Below the pieces are notes generated by a model, which saw only the letters and a program-made list of their open reading frames with translations, was not told the DNA's origin and made no database searches. From NCBI GenBank assembly GCA_001803565.1, contig MHDQ01000120.1, positions 1 through 10,798 on the forward strand: a stretch of 10,798 nucleotides of DNA, read 5' to 3'. This document shows positions 1 to 5,663 of the stretch, in pieces. The stretch is from Nitrospinae bacterium RIFCSPLOWO2_12_FULL_45_22 (GTDB lineage Bacteria > 2-12-FULL-45-22). Every line of letters begins with the position of its first letter. The first letter of the stretch is position 1. Both the position numbers and the translations under genes were made by a program.

Positions 1-759
1 CAGGCCGAGAGACTTTGCCCCTACCACGGCCCGCGCCGCATCAAAGAATTTCATCACTACCCTAAAACCCTCTCCTTCACCGGCTATACGGTTAGCAGCC
101 GGGATTCTGGCATCCTCCAGGATAAGCTCTACATTAGGGATGCCGCGGAAGCCCATCTTGTCTTCTTTTTTGCCAACACTGACCCCCGGGGTGCCTTTCT
201 CTAAAATAAAGGCCGTGATCCCATCCACCCCTTTGCTGGGGTCGGTCTTAGTAAAAAGGGTGATAAAATCGGCAATGTCACCCATAGTACAAAAGCATTT
301 CCGCCCATTCACGATATAATAATCCCCGTCCCTGATAGCCCTGGTAGTGAGGGCACCGGCATCAGAGCCAGCATTAGGCTCGGTCAGGGCAATACCGGAA
401 AACTTTGTGCCCGTAGCCAGTTGGGTAAGGAAGCGTTCCCGCTGTTCTTCAGTACCAGCCTTTTCCAGCAACAATACGCTGGTTAGGGGTGTGTTGGCCA
501 CAAGAGTGGTTACAGCCAGGGAAACCTTGGCTATCTCTTCTACTACCAGACCCAGGGTAGTGAGGCTCTTTACCCCCGGGCCGCCATACTTCTCTGGTAC
601 CATCAACTGCACCAGGCCCTGTTTTCCTAAAAGCTCGGCAATGTCCCAGGGGAATTCATCCGTAGCATCTATCTCCGCAGTCCTTGGGGCGATCTTTTCT
701 GAGGCAATGCGCTTGACAGTCTTTAATAGGAGTTCTTGTTCACTGGTAAGTTCTAACAC
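1..759 (-). CDS. Acyl-CoA dehydrogenase, N-terminal part (3' end outside window)
   Basis: This is a flavoprotein that would oxidise an acyl-CoA to the 2-enoyl-CoA and pass electrons to ETF. The 253 visible codons cover the N-terminal helical domain (opening LELTSEQELLLKTVKRIA, then the family-typical VPEKYGG near residue 55) and the middle beta domain. That domain carries the acyl-CoA dehydrogenase signature GIALTEPNAGSD and, further on, GFRGIPN and the AGEGEGF stretch. Family members are about 380 residues, so roughly a third, including the catalytic-base region, lies beyond position 1 and substrate class cannot be read. The start is GTG at 759: an in-frame stop lies just upstream, and a GGAGG sits three bases before it. 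No frameshift is seen. The next gene on this strand is over 300 bp upstream, so it probably has its own promoter. Class is certain; whether it is a short-chain, glutaryl or other type is not. Confidence 0.95.
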   Translation of the reverse strand, partial: MLELTSEQELLLKTVKRIASEKIAPRTAEIDATDEFPWDIAELLGKQGLVQLMVPEKYGGPGVKSLTTLGLVVEEIAKVSLAVTTLVANTPLTSVLLLEKAGTEEQRERFLTQLATGTKFSGIALTEPNAGSDAGALTTRAIRDGDYYIVNGRKCFCTMGDIADFITLFTKTDPSKGVDGITAFILEKGTPGVSVGKKEDKMGFRGIPNVELILEDARIPAANRIAGEGEGFRVVMKFFDAARAVVGAKSLGL

Positions 760-811
760 TCCCCTCCCCCCGCATCAGCGAATGTCCGAATAGTATAACG
801 TAACCGTTCAG

Positions 812-960
812 CCACCAAGGCACTAAGTCACCAAGGGGTGGCAAATGAGATGTAAACCCCTCGCAAAAAAGTTCAAATGTCAAAGCTCAAATTTATTTGA
901 CATTTCGATTTTAATCTTTTGATTTTAACCATTGGCCTTAGTGTCTTTGTGCCTTAGTGG
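812..960. repeat. 149-bp non-coding element with 25-bp imperfect inverted ends
   Basis: The gene-free stretch 760-1072 contains two 25-base arms, 812-836 and 936-960, that are reverse complements at 21 of 25 positions. Each arm is itself built from short CACTAAGG/CACAAAG-like units. Inside lies a second, perfect 10-bp inverted repeat (AAATGTCAAA at 875-884, TTTGACATTT at 896-905) and AT-rich sequence without a reading frame. A related single arm occurs at 10581-10599. The architecture resembles a small MITE-like or REP-like dispersed element. No transposase is present and no clear target duplication was seen, so mobility is inference. Confidence 0.6.
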
Positions 961-1010
961 CAGAAAGAAGATACACAGGTGAACGGGTACACTATAACTA
1001 TGATCTCATC

Positions 1011-1056
1011 CTGGATTATCCAGTACCTTACTATTTGCTGCTGAAGACCTTCAGCA
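1011..1056 (-). other. Two hairpins downstream of the small membrane protein gene
   Basis: CTGGAT-T-ATCCAG (1011-1023) and TGCTGAAG-ac-CTTCAGCA (1039-1056) are perfect short inverted repeats, starting 17 bp past the stop codon of the small membrane protein on the minus strand. Neither is followed by a T run on that strand. They could slow polymerase or protect the 3' end of the transcript, but a canonical rho-independent terminator is not shown. Confidence 0.35.
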
Positions 1057-1072
1057 TCAGCCCCTTTCAGGG

Positions 1073-1231
1073 TCAGTAACTAACTGTGCCAGTAACTATG
1101 CCAGCGAGCCCGATCAGGCCGATAATCCAGCCCGAACCACCCCCCACTACAAAGGCCAATATAAGGAGAATAATTCCTAAAACCAGCCTGATCATTTGTT
1201 CTATTTTCTCCATATTTTTGCTGATAGCCAT
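1073..1231 (-). CDS. Small DUF2892/YgaP-like membrane protein, 52 aa, shortened C-terminus
   Basis: This 52-residue protein begins MAISKNMEKIEQMIRLVLG. It has two hydrophobic helices (about residues 14-30 and 33-50) separated by a glycine-rich turn GGGSG. The order of a charged amphipathic start, RLxLG, a helix, a glycine turn and a second helix is that of the DUF2892/YgaP transmembrane family, whose members are usually about 60-70 residues. The start is well fixed: AAGGAGGGAGGG lies just before ATG at 1231. The family normally continues after the second helix with a CPLY motif. Here the frame stops right after GTVSY, and the next in-frame codons read stop-P-stop-K-G-L, so the tail may have been lost by mutation. 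A longer frame at 1080-1262 in another phase lacks a ribosome site and any family-like sequence. Function is unknown; the membrane location is predicted. Confidence 0.75.
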   Translation of the reverse strand: MAISKNMEKIEQMIRLVLGIILLILAFVVGGGSGWIIGLIGLAGIVTGTVSY

Positions 1232-1274
1232 AACCCTCCCTCCTTAATTTTGGGTTACTCATAGAAAAGTTTCT

Positions 1275-1302
1275 CTTTTAACCCACAAAACACCTCTGCC
1301 AA
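1275..1302 (-). promoter_or_regulatory. Possible promoter of the small membrane protein gene
   Basis: On the minus strand TTGGCA (1302-1297), a 16-base spacer and TAAAAG (1280-1275) form a sigma70-like pair about 45 bp before the start at 1231. The -35 matches five of six consensus bases but the -10 only four, so this is a moderate candidate. Confidence 0.35.
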
Positions 1303-1322
1303 CTGTAAATAGGCAGTAAGGC

Positions 1323-1356
1323 GTGAGTAGTGAAGAGTGATCTCTTAACTACTTAC
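1323..1356 (-). terminator. Long hairpin after the response-regulator gene
   Basis: Bases 1323-1337 pair with 1342-1356 across a four-base loop. That gives a 15-bp stem with one G-A mismatch and one G-T wobble. It starts 18 bp past the receiver gene's stop codon (minus strand) and lies upstream of the next minus-strand gene, so it could end or attenuate read-through. There is no T run on the exit side, so it may instead be a 3' stabilising structure or part of a GTGAGTAGT-type simple repeat. A weaker stem, CTGCC/GGCAG, lies at 1296-1316. Confidence 0.45.
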
Positions 1357-1373
1357 TCCTCACTAGTAATTGA

Positions 1374-1745
1374 TTAAGCTGGCAATAACTTAGCTATAAG
1401 GGCCTTAATTTGTTCAATTCCAAAGGGTTTGGCCAAGAAACCATTCGCAAGGCCTTCGGCAAAAACTTTATCCACTTCATTTACTTTATATCCAGAGATG
1501 AGGACAAATGGGATTTCAAGGTTTTGGTTTTTTACGGCTTTAAGTAGTTCTATCCCGCTCATTTGTGGCATACGGATATCCGAGATGATTAAGTCAACTT
1601 CATTCCGGGTCAAGGTTTCTAAAGCCTCCACCCCATTAGCCGCCATAATGGATTGATAGCCTAAAAAGTTTAATATATCCAATAACAGCTCCCGGATGCC
1701 TGGTTCATCATCTACTACAAGAATTTTATATGGTTTCGTCTTCAT
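1374..1745 (-). CDS. Stand-alone response-regulator receiver protein (CheY/Spo0F-like), 123 aa
   Basis: This is a single REC domain with no output domain, expected to accept phosphate from a histidine kinase in the cytoplasm and act by protein contact. All key residues are present: acidic pair D12-D13 (VVDDEPG), phospho-acceptor D56 (IISDIRMP), switch residue S84 (LISGY) and lysine K106 (FLAKPFG). The length of 123 residues matches a complete receiver. An AAGGA lies just before the ATG at 1745, and a near-consensus promoter stands 38 bp upstream. No kinase gene is in the window, so the partner is encoded elsewhere. It is divergent from the GlmL operon and separated by a hairpin from the small membrane protein gene. 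It may signal through a phosphorelay or control a kinase or diguanylate cyclase; the sequence does not say which. Confidence 0.93.
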   Translation of the reverse strand: MKTKPYKILVVDDEPGIRELLLDILNFLGYQSIMAANGVEALETLTRNEVDLIISDIRMPQMSGIELLKAVKNQNLEIPFVLISGYKVNEVDKVFAEGLANGFLAKPFGIEQIKALIAKLLPA

Positions 1746-1782
1746 AGTTCCTTTTCTCCCTGCTACACCCTAAGTTTCTATC

Positions 1783-1811
1783 CTTATACACCACCCTATT
1801 TTAGTTGTCAA
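1783..1811 (-). promoter_or_regulatory. Sigma70-type promoter of the receiver gene
   Basis: On the minus strand TTGACA (1811-1806), a 17-base spacer and TATAAG (1788-1783) lie upstream of the receiver gene. Eleven of the twelve consensus bases match and the spacing is ideal. The start point would fall near 1776, giving a leader of about 30 bases. Confidence 0.75.
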
Positions 1812-1824
1812 CAAGAAAACTTCC

Positions 1825-1871
1825 TTGCAACGTCATTAATACAGAGGTAATATCTCTCTCAAATTAGAGAT
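1825..1871 (+). promoter_or_regulatory. Weak promoter candidate and hairpin before the GlmL operon
   Basis: TTGCAA (1825-1830), 17 bases and TAATAT (1848-1853) form a weak promoter pair about 50 bp before the start at 1902. The -10 overlaps an inverted repeat, ATCTCT (1852-1857) and AGAGAT (1866-1871) with an eight-base loop. The repeat could be an operator or a leader hairpin. This is the only reasonable promoter candidate seen for the plus-strand pair. Confidence 0.3.
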
Positions 1872-1901
1872 TAAATTAACCACCTTTGAAAGGTTTCGCT
1901 A

Positions 1902-2243
1902 ATGAGATGGAGGAAGCTAACCACATCATTGAGGCATGCCTTTTTTTCTGGGTCAACTACCGAGATTTTTAACCCTCAGGAGATGGCTCTTTTAGAGAAG
2001 ATTGCTGGTATTATAAGACGGAGAGGGATGGCTACGCCAGCGATTATCTTTCTGGAATCAATTGGCCCATTAAATTTCATTGGGGGCCAACTCCTTCATT
2101 TCTTGAGCCCTATTCTTGAATTAGCTGGCAATCCCTTAGAATTAAAGGAGATAGCCCGGATACTAGAACGTCGTGAAGCCCTGGAAGTACTGATAAGGCT
2201 GATAGAAGAAAAGGAGCAGGGGAAGGAATGGACAGGGAGTTAA
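1902..2243 (+). CDS. Small conserved-looking protein paired with GlmL/MutL, 113 aa
   Basis: This is a soluble, mostly helical protein with no signal peptide. After a basic N-terminus it has the segment RRRGMATPAIIFLESIGPLN, about residues 39-58. A hydrophobic stretch follows (FIGGQLLHFLSPILELAG), then a charged helix ending in LIRLIEEKEQ. The pattern of a short amphipathic helix, PAIxFLES, PLNFIG and a terminal charged helix recalls small unnamed proteins next to B12-dependent mutase or MutL-family genes. That is from memory, and I cannot name a Pfam family. Its 3' end overlaps the GlmL gene by 16 bp, so translation is probably coupled and the products may act together. The ribosome site (GAAAGG, eight bases before ATG) is modest. 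A role in assembling or repairing a mutase complex is inference from the overlap. Confidence 0.75.
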   Translation: MRWRKLTTSLRHAFFSGSTTEIFNPQEMALLEKIAGIIRRRGMATPAIIFLESIGPLNFIGGQLLHFLSPILELAGNPLELKEIARILERREALEVLIRLIEEKEQGKEWTGS

Positions 2244-4024
2244 GGGTTATCCTGGCTACCGATTGCGGCAGTACTACTACTAAAGCTATCCTGATTGAAA
2301 AGATTGGTGAAGAATATCGCCAGACCTGTCGTGGCGAAGCTCCAACCACCGTAGAAGCTCCCTATGAAGATGTTACCAGAGGGGTTCTTAATGCGATTCA
2401 AGAACTAGAAGAGCTTTCTGGCAGGAAGATACTGGCCGGAGAGACGATCATTACCCCGGCCCGGGATAATGAAGGGGTTGATATATATCTCTCTACCAGC
2501 AGCGCCGGTGGTGGATTACAAATGATGGTGGCTGGTGCGGTGAAGCATATGACGGCCGAGAGCGCCCAGCGATGTGCCCTGGGCGCTGGCGCTATAGTTA
2601 TGGATATATTGGCCTCTAACGATGGCCGCATGGGCTACGAGAAGATCGAGCGGATCAGGCAACTCCGGCCGGATATGATCCTATTATCCGGTGGGACAGA
2701 TGGTGGTACTATCACCCATGTAGTAGAATTGGCAGAGTATATAGCTGCGGCCAATCCCAAACCTCGTTTAGGCCACAGCTTTCAATTACCGGTTATCTAT
2801 GCCGGTAACCGGGAGGCCCGGCCAAAGATCAAGGAGGTGTTGGGCCAACACACCGCTCTCTATATAACCGAGAATATAAGACCTGTGCTGGAACAGGAGA
2901 ACCTTCTACCAGCAAGACATAATATCCATGACCTCTTCCTGGAACATGTCATGGCCCAAGCCCCTGGCTATAAACAGCTTATGGAATGGGTAGGAGCTCC
3001 CCTTATGCCTACACCGGCCGCCGTGGGTAATATCATGGAGACTATTGCCCGTAGAGAGGGGATAAATTTGTTAGGGGTAGATATTGGTGGTGCTACTACC
3101 GATGTATTCTCTGTCTTTCAGGGCATATTTAACCGTACAGTCAGCGCCAATCTGGGTATGAGCTATAGTATATCTAATGTAGTGGCAGAAACAGGTATGG
3201 AGAATATTTTGCGCTGGTTACCTTTCCAGATAGATTCTCGGGAGCTAAGGAACCGGATAAAAAATAAGATGGTTCGCCCTACCAGTATACCACAGACCCT
3301 GGAGGAGCTGATGATGGAGCAAGCCATAGCCCGGGAGGCATTAAGGCTTGCCTTTGAACAACATAAACAACTGGCTGTGGGGCTGAAAGGAGTACAGCAA
3401 GAAAGGTCTATTGCTGATGCCTTTGAGCAGCAGGCTACAGGACAAACCCTGATAGATATGTTTAGCTTAGAGCTGTTAGTAGGTAGCGGTGGGATTCTTT
3501 CCCATGCACCCCGCCGGGTTCAAGCAATGCTGATGCTTATAGATGCCTTCCAGCCCATAGGAGTTACCAGGCTAGCGGTGGATAGCATCTTCATGATGCC
3601 CCAGTTAGGGGTTTTAGCTACGGTCAATGAAAAAGCAGCACTGGATGTCTTTGCGCGAGATTGCCTGATCCATTTGGGGACATGCGTGGCGCCAAAGGGG
3701 AAAGGCCGGGTAGAGGAGAAATGTATGGAATATAAGATTAATCTGCCAGGCCAAGCTACTATTGAGAATTCTGTGGTTTTTGGAGAGATAAAGCTTTACC
3801 CCCTAAGGCTGGGAGAGGAGGCAGAGATAGAGGTATTGCCGGGTAAAGGCTTTGACCTGGGGATCGGGAAGGGAAAAAAGCTGAAAAGAAGGGTACCGGG
3901 AGGGGTAGTGGGATTGGTGCTGGATGCCCGGGGGCGGCCTTTAGAATTAGCCAGGGACACAAAAACAAGGATTAATCAACTCCAAAATTGGTGGCAAACA
4001 CTAGACCTCTATCCCCGGGAGTAG
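2228..4024 (+). CDS. glmL: GlmL/MutL-family ASKHA ATPase, putative activator of B12-dependent mutase
   Basis: This 598-residue protein is of the glutamate mutase L (GlmL/MutL) family, unrelated to mismatch-repair MutL. Members have the actin/Hsp70-like ATPase fold and accompany coenzyme-B12-dependent carbon-skeleton mutases, probably as reactivating chaperones. Visible motifs are phosphate-1 loop TDCGSTTTKA (residues 11-20), SSAGGGLQMMVAG (91-103), LLSGGTDGGT (152-161), phosphate-2 loop VDIGGATTDV (284-293) and adenosine-type loop VGSGG (418-422). The C-terminal 110 or so residues add a beta-rich domain, making the protein longer than clostridial GlmL (about 460). The start at 2228 has AGGGG five bases before it and overlaps the upstream gene. 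No mutase subunit is in the window, so the client (methylmalonyl-CoA, glutamate or another mutase) cannot be decided; the nearby acyl-CoA dehydrogenase mildly favours an acyl-CoA mutase. Confidence 0.9.
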   Translation: MDRELRVILATDCGSTTTKAILIEKIGEEYRQTCRGEAPTTVEAPYEDVTRGVLNAIQELEELSGRKILAGETIITPARDNEGVDIYLSTSSAGGGLQMMVAGAVKHMTAESAQRCALGAGAIVMDILASNDGRMGYEKIERIRQLRPDMILLSGGTDGGTITHVVELAEYIAAANPKPRLGHSFQLPVIYAGNREARPKIKEVLGQHTALYITENIRPVLEQENLLPARHNIHDLFLEHVMAQAPGYKQLMEWVGAPLMPTPAAVGNIMETIARREGINLLGVDIGGATTDVFSVFQGIFNRTVSANLGMSYSISNVVAETGMENILRWLPFQIDSRELRNRIKNKMVRPTSIPQTLEELMMEQAIAREALRLAFEQHKQLAVGLKGVQQERSIADAFEQQATGQTLIDMFSLELLVGSGGILSHAPRRVQAMLMLIDAFQPIGVTRLAVDSIFMMPQLGVLATVNEKAALDVFARDCLIHLGTCVAPKGKGRVEEKCMEYKINLPGQATIENSVVFGEIKLYPLRLGEEAEIEVLPGKGFDLGIGKGKKLKRRVPGGVVGLVLDARGRPLELARDTKTRINQLQNWWQTLDLYPRE

Positions 4025-4028
4025 TTTC

Positions 4029-4065
4029 ACTGCATAGGAATTTCTATTTTAATAATGCAGTTTTT
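4029..4065 (+). terminator. Possible terminator after the GlmL gene
   Basis: ACTGCAT (4029-4035) pairs with ATGCAGT (4055-4061), and the stem runs straight into TTTTT (4061-4065), five bases after the GlmL stop. Position and T run fit a rho-independent terminator, but the stem is only 7 bp and AT-rich with a 19-base loop. The following stretch, 4066-4199, shows no gene; it holds a CCACAAAG fragment like the arms of the 812-960 element. Confidence 0.4.
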
Positions 4066-4199
4066 CAGTATATCAATCCCGAAAAGAGCAAGAGGGTAGA
4101 AGTAAAACAGATAAGATGAACCACAAAGCCTGTCCTGAGCCCTATCCTTAATAAATATCCTCATATCCCTTAATAGCTACTTAGTCATGGCCTCGGAAG

Positions 4200-4238
4200 T
4201 TTGACACCCTTGCCACAATATTGTGGGAGGGTGTCAAA
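4200..4238. promoter_or_regulatory. 39-bp nested palindrome upstream of the KAP operon
   Basis: TTTGACACCCT (4200-4210) and AGGGTGTCAAA (4228-4238) are perfect 11-bp arms enclosing a perfect 14-bp palindrome, CCACAAT/ATTGTGG (4213-4226). Only the two bases TG on the left face one G on the right unpaired. It ends 20 bp before the -35 box of the KAP promoter, a position suited to an operator or activator site. No T run follows, so a terminator is less likely. The outer arms contain TTGACA, but no -10 stands at the right distance. Confidence 0.65.
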
Positions 4239-4258
4239 GTTGGGTTGACTCAATAGGG

Positions 4259-4287
4259 TTGAAATTAAATGGCTTTTGCTTTATTAT
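4259..4287 (+). promoter_or_regulatory. Promoter of the KAP NTPase operon
   Basis: TTGAAA (4259-4264), exactly 17 bases and TATTAT (4282-4287) match ten of twelve consensus positions. Transcription would begin near 4294, about 37 bases before ATG 4331. This also argues against translation starting at an in-frame GTG at 4223, which would lie upstream of the transcript. Confidence 0.65.
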
Positions 4288-4330
4288 TCGTAAAAGAAGA
4301 CCAAAGAGAAGAGGGAGTAATTTAATCCAA

Positions 4331-5662
4331 ATGCTTATTGATAAACCTTTATCCATAGATACTATATTTAAGTACGAAAGACCGCTCGAACAGATTAAGA
4401 ATATCCTCAATGTGGCAAAAGAACTAATGGATGCCAACACAGGGGGCAGCGTAACTATTGCTGTAACTGGCGATTGGGGGAGTGGCAAGACCACCATCTT
4501 AAAGGGAATGGAAAGCTTTTTTAGAGACCTATGTAGCTTTCCGGTGGTCTTTTTTGAGGTATGGAAGTATCATAAGGAAAAAAATCCTCTGGTCCCTTTA
4601 ATCCTACAAATAAGAGACTCTTTAAGCCTGAAGGCCAGTATAAAAGGTAAATTAACGAGGATTGCAAAACCCTTATCTGTGATAGGGCTTAATCTTGCAG
4701 ACCTTGTCTTAAAACTCTCTACCCAGGATAAGTTGAGTGTAGGCGGGGTAATGACCATTTTTAAAGAGGTTGAAGATATTCAGGAAAATCTAAAATCTAG
4801 ATACAAGGATAATATCGAAGCCTTAAGAGGAACCATTGGGGATTTAATAAAGAATTATGACCCTGATGTGAACAAGGATCAACCATATAGAACATCCTGG
4901 CAGGAGTTGGAGAAAGAGAAAGGAAACCTGGCCTGGCGCTCCTCGGAGAAAAAAATCTTTGTACTCCTTATAGATGACCTTGATAGGCTTGTTCCCAAAA
5001 AAGCATTCGCTGTAATAGAGGAGTTGAGGTTCTACTTTGATATTGATAATGTCCTGATAGTGATGGGGGTAAACGATAGGATCTTAAATGGCTATGTAGA
5101 AAAATACTACGGAATAACAAAGGAAGATCATCATCTCATTCATAACAGAGGAGAAAAATTTATAGACAAGATATTTCATTGGAACTTTGAAATACCATTT
5201 AGTATGTCAGAGGCAATTCATTTAAGAAGCCTGGAAACACATCTGGAAGAGAGAGAGTTGGAGGCATTAAAAATCCTCCTTCAAGCTATAGACCATCTAC
5301 CCCATAGGAGATGGGTAAAATTGGTAAATAGAATTGAGAAAAAATGCTCCCTGGCATTCAGCAATGATATATATGAGATTGTATTTGCCGCATTCTTAAA
5401 GGAACTATTCCCTGACTTTGAGCTATTCTCCAGAAGATTCCCTTTAATTACATCCGCTCTATATAACCTGTTTGCTGGTGAAGTATTCCATTTCCTTGAC
5501 TTTACAAAACGTATAAAAGATCAGGATTATTCAGAAGGGTTGCCAGAAGAAGTTGTAAGTGCAGTAAAGATAATCTTGGACGACAAAACCTACCTGGACC
5601 TCCCTGAAAGGAACATCATTACCTTCCATAGCCGGATTAGGGGAAAGAAGGAAGAGGTTTAA
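4331..5662 (+). CDS. KAP-family P-loop NTPase, 443 aa
   Basis: This is a cytoplasmic NTPase of the KAP family (the Kidins220/ARMS and PifA group), a STAND-related ATPase clade whose bacterial members include phage-exclusion proteins. Walker A is TGDWGSGKTT (residues 46-55). The family-typical VVFFEVWKYHKEKNPLVPLI follows it. Walker B is VLLIDDLDRLVPKKA (I214-D215-D216), then VLIVMGVNDRIL and FIDKIFHWNFEIP, all in KAP order. Many KAP proteins carry transmembrane helices between Walker A and B; here that region (about 90-200) is amphipathic and charged, with no clear membrane segment. ATG 4331 is chosen because the promoter lies just upstream and the KAP fold begins at once. Its GAGGGAG is 13 bases away, a long spacing. 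Extension to GTG 4223 is possible but would translate half the palindrome. The next gene starts one base after the stop. Confidence 0.88.
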   Translation: MLIDKPLSIDTIFKYERPLEQIKNILNVAKELMDANTGGSVTIAVTGDWGSGKTTILKGMESFFRDLCSFPVVFFEVWKYHKEKNPLVPLILQIRDSLSLKASIKGKLTRIAKPLSVIGLNLADLVLKLSTQDKLSVGGVMTIFKEVEDIQENLKSRYKDNIEALRGTIGDLIKNYDPDVNKDQPYRTSWQELEKEKGNLAWRSSEKKIFVLLIDDLDRLVPKKAFAVIEELRFYFDIDNVLIVMGVNDRILNGYVEKYYGITKEDHHLIHNRGEKFIDKIFHWNFEIPFSMSEAIHLRSLETHLEERELEALKILLQAIDHLPHRRWVKLVNRIEKKCSLAFSNDIYEIVFAAFLKELFPDFELFSRRFPLITSALYNLFAGEVFHFLDFTKRIKDQDYSEGLPEEVVSAVKIILDDKTYLDLPERNIITFHSRIRGKKEEV

Positions 5663-5663
5663 T

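Noticed and set aside
347-793. 148-codon plus-strand frame
   Set aside because: It is antisense to the acyl-CoA dehydrogenase, whose signature motifs prove the minus-strand frame.
1064-1078. Selenocysteine reading of the TGA codons after GTVSY
   Set aside because: Two TGAs would have to be decoded within three codons, and no convincing selenocysteine insertion element is apparent; decay of the tail is simpler.
1080-1262. 60-codon minus-strand frame
   Set aside because: It has no ribosome site and no family-like sequence, and it is out of phase with the DUF2892-like gene, which has a strong Shine-Dalgarno.
2228-4024. DNA mismatch-repair MutL
   Set aside because: Only the name is shared; the motifs are those of an ASKHA ATPase of the GlmL family, with no GHKL ATPase motifs.
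4223-4330. In-frame GTG start extending the KAP protein by 36 residues
   Set aside because: The extension would begin inside the palindrome and upstream of the good promoter at 4259-4287; it has no ribosome site, and the added residues look unlike a KAP N-terminus.
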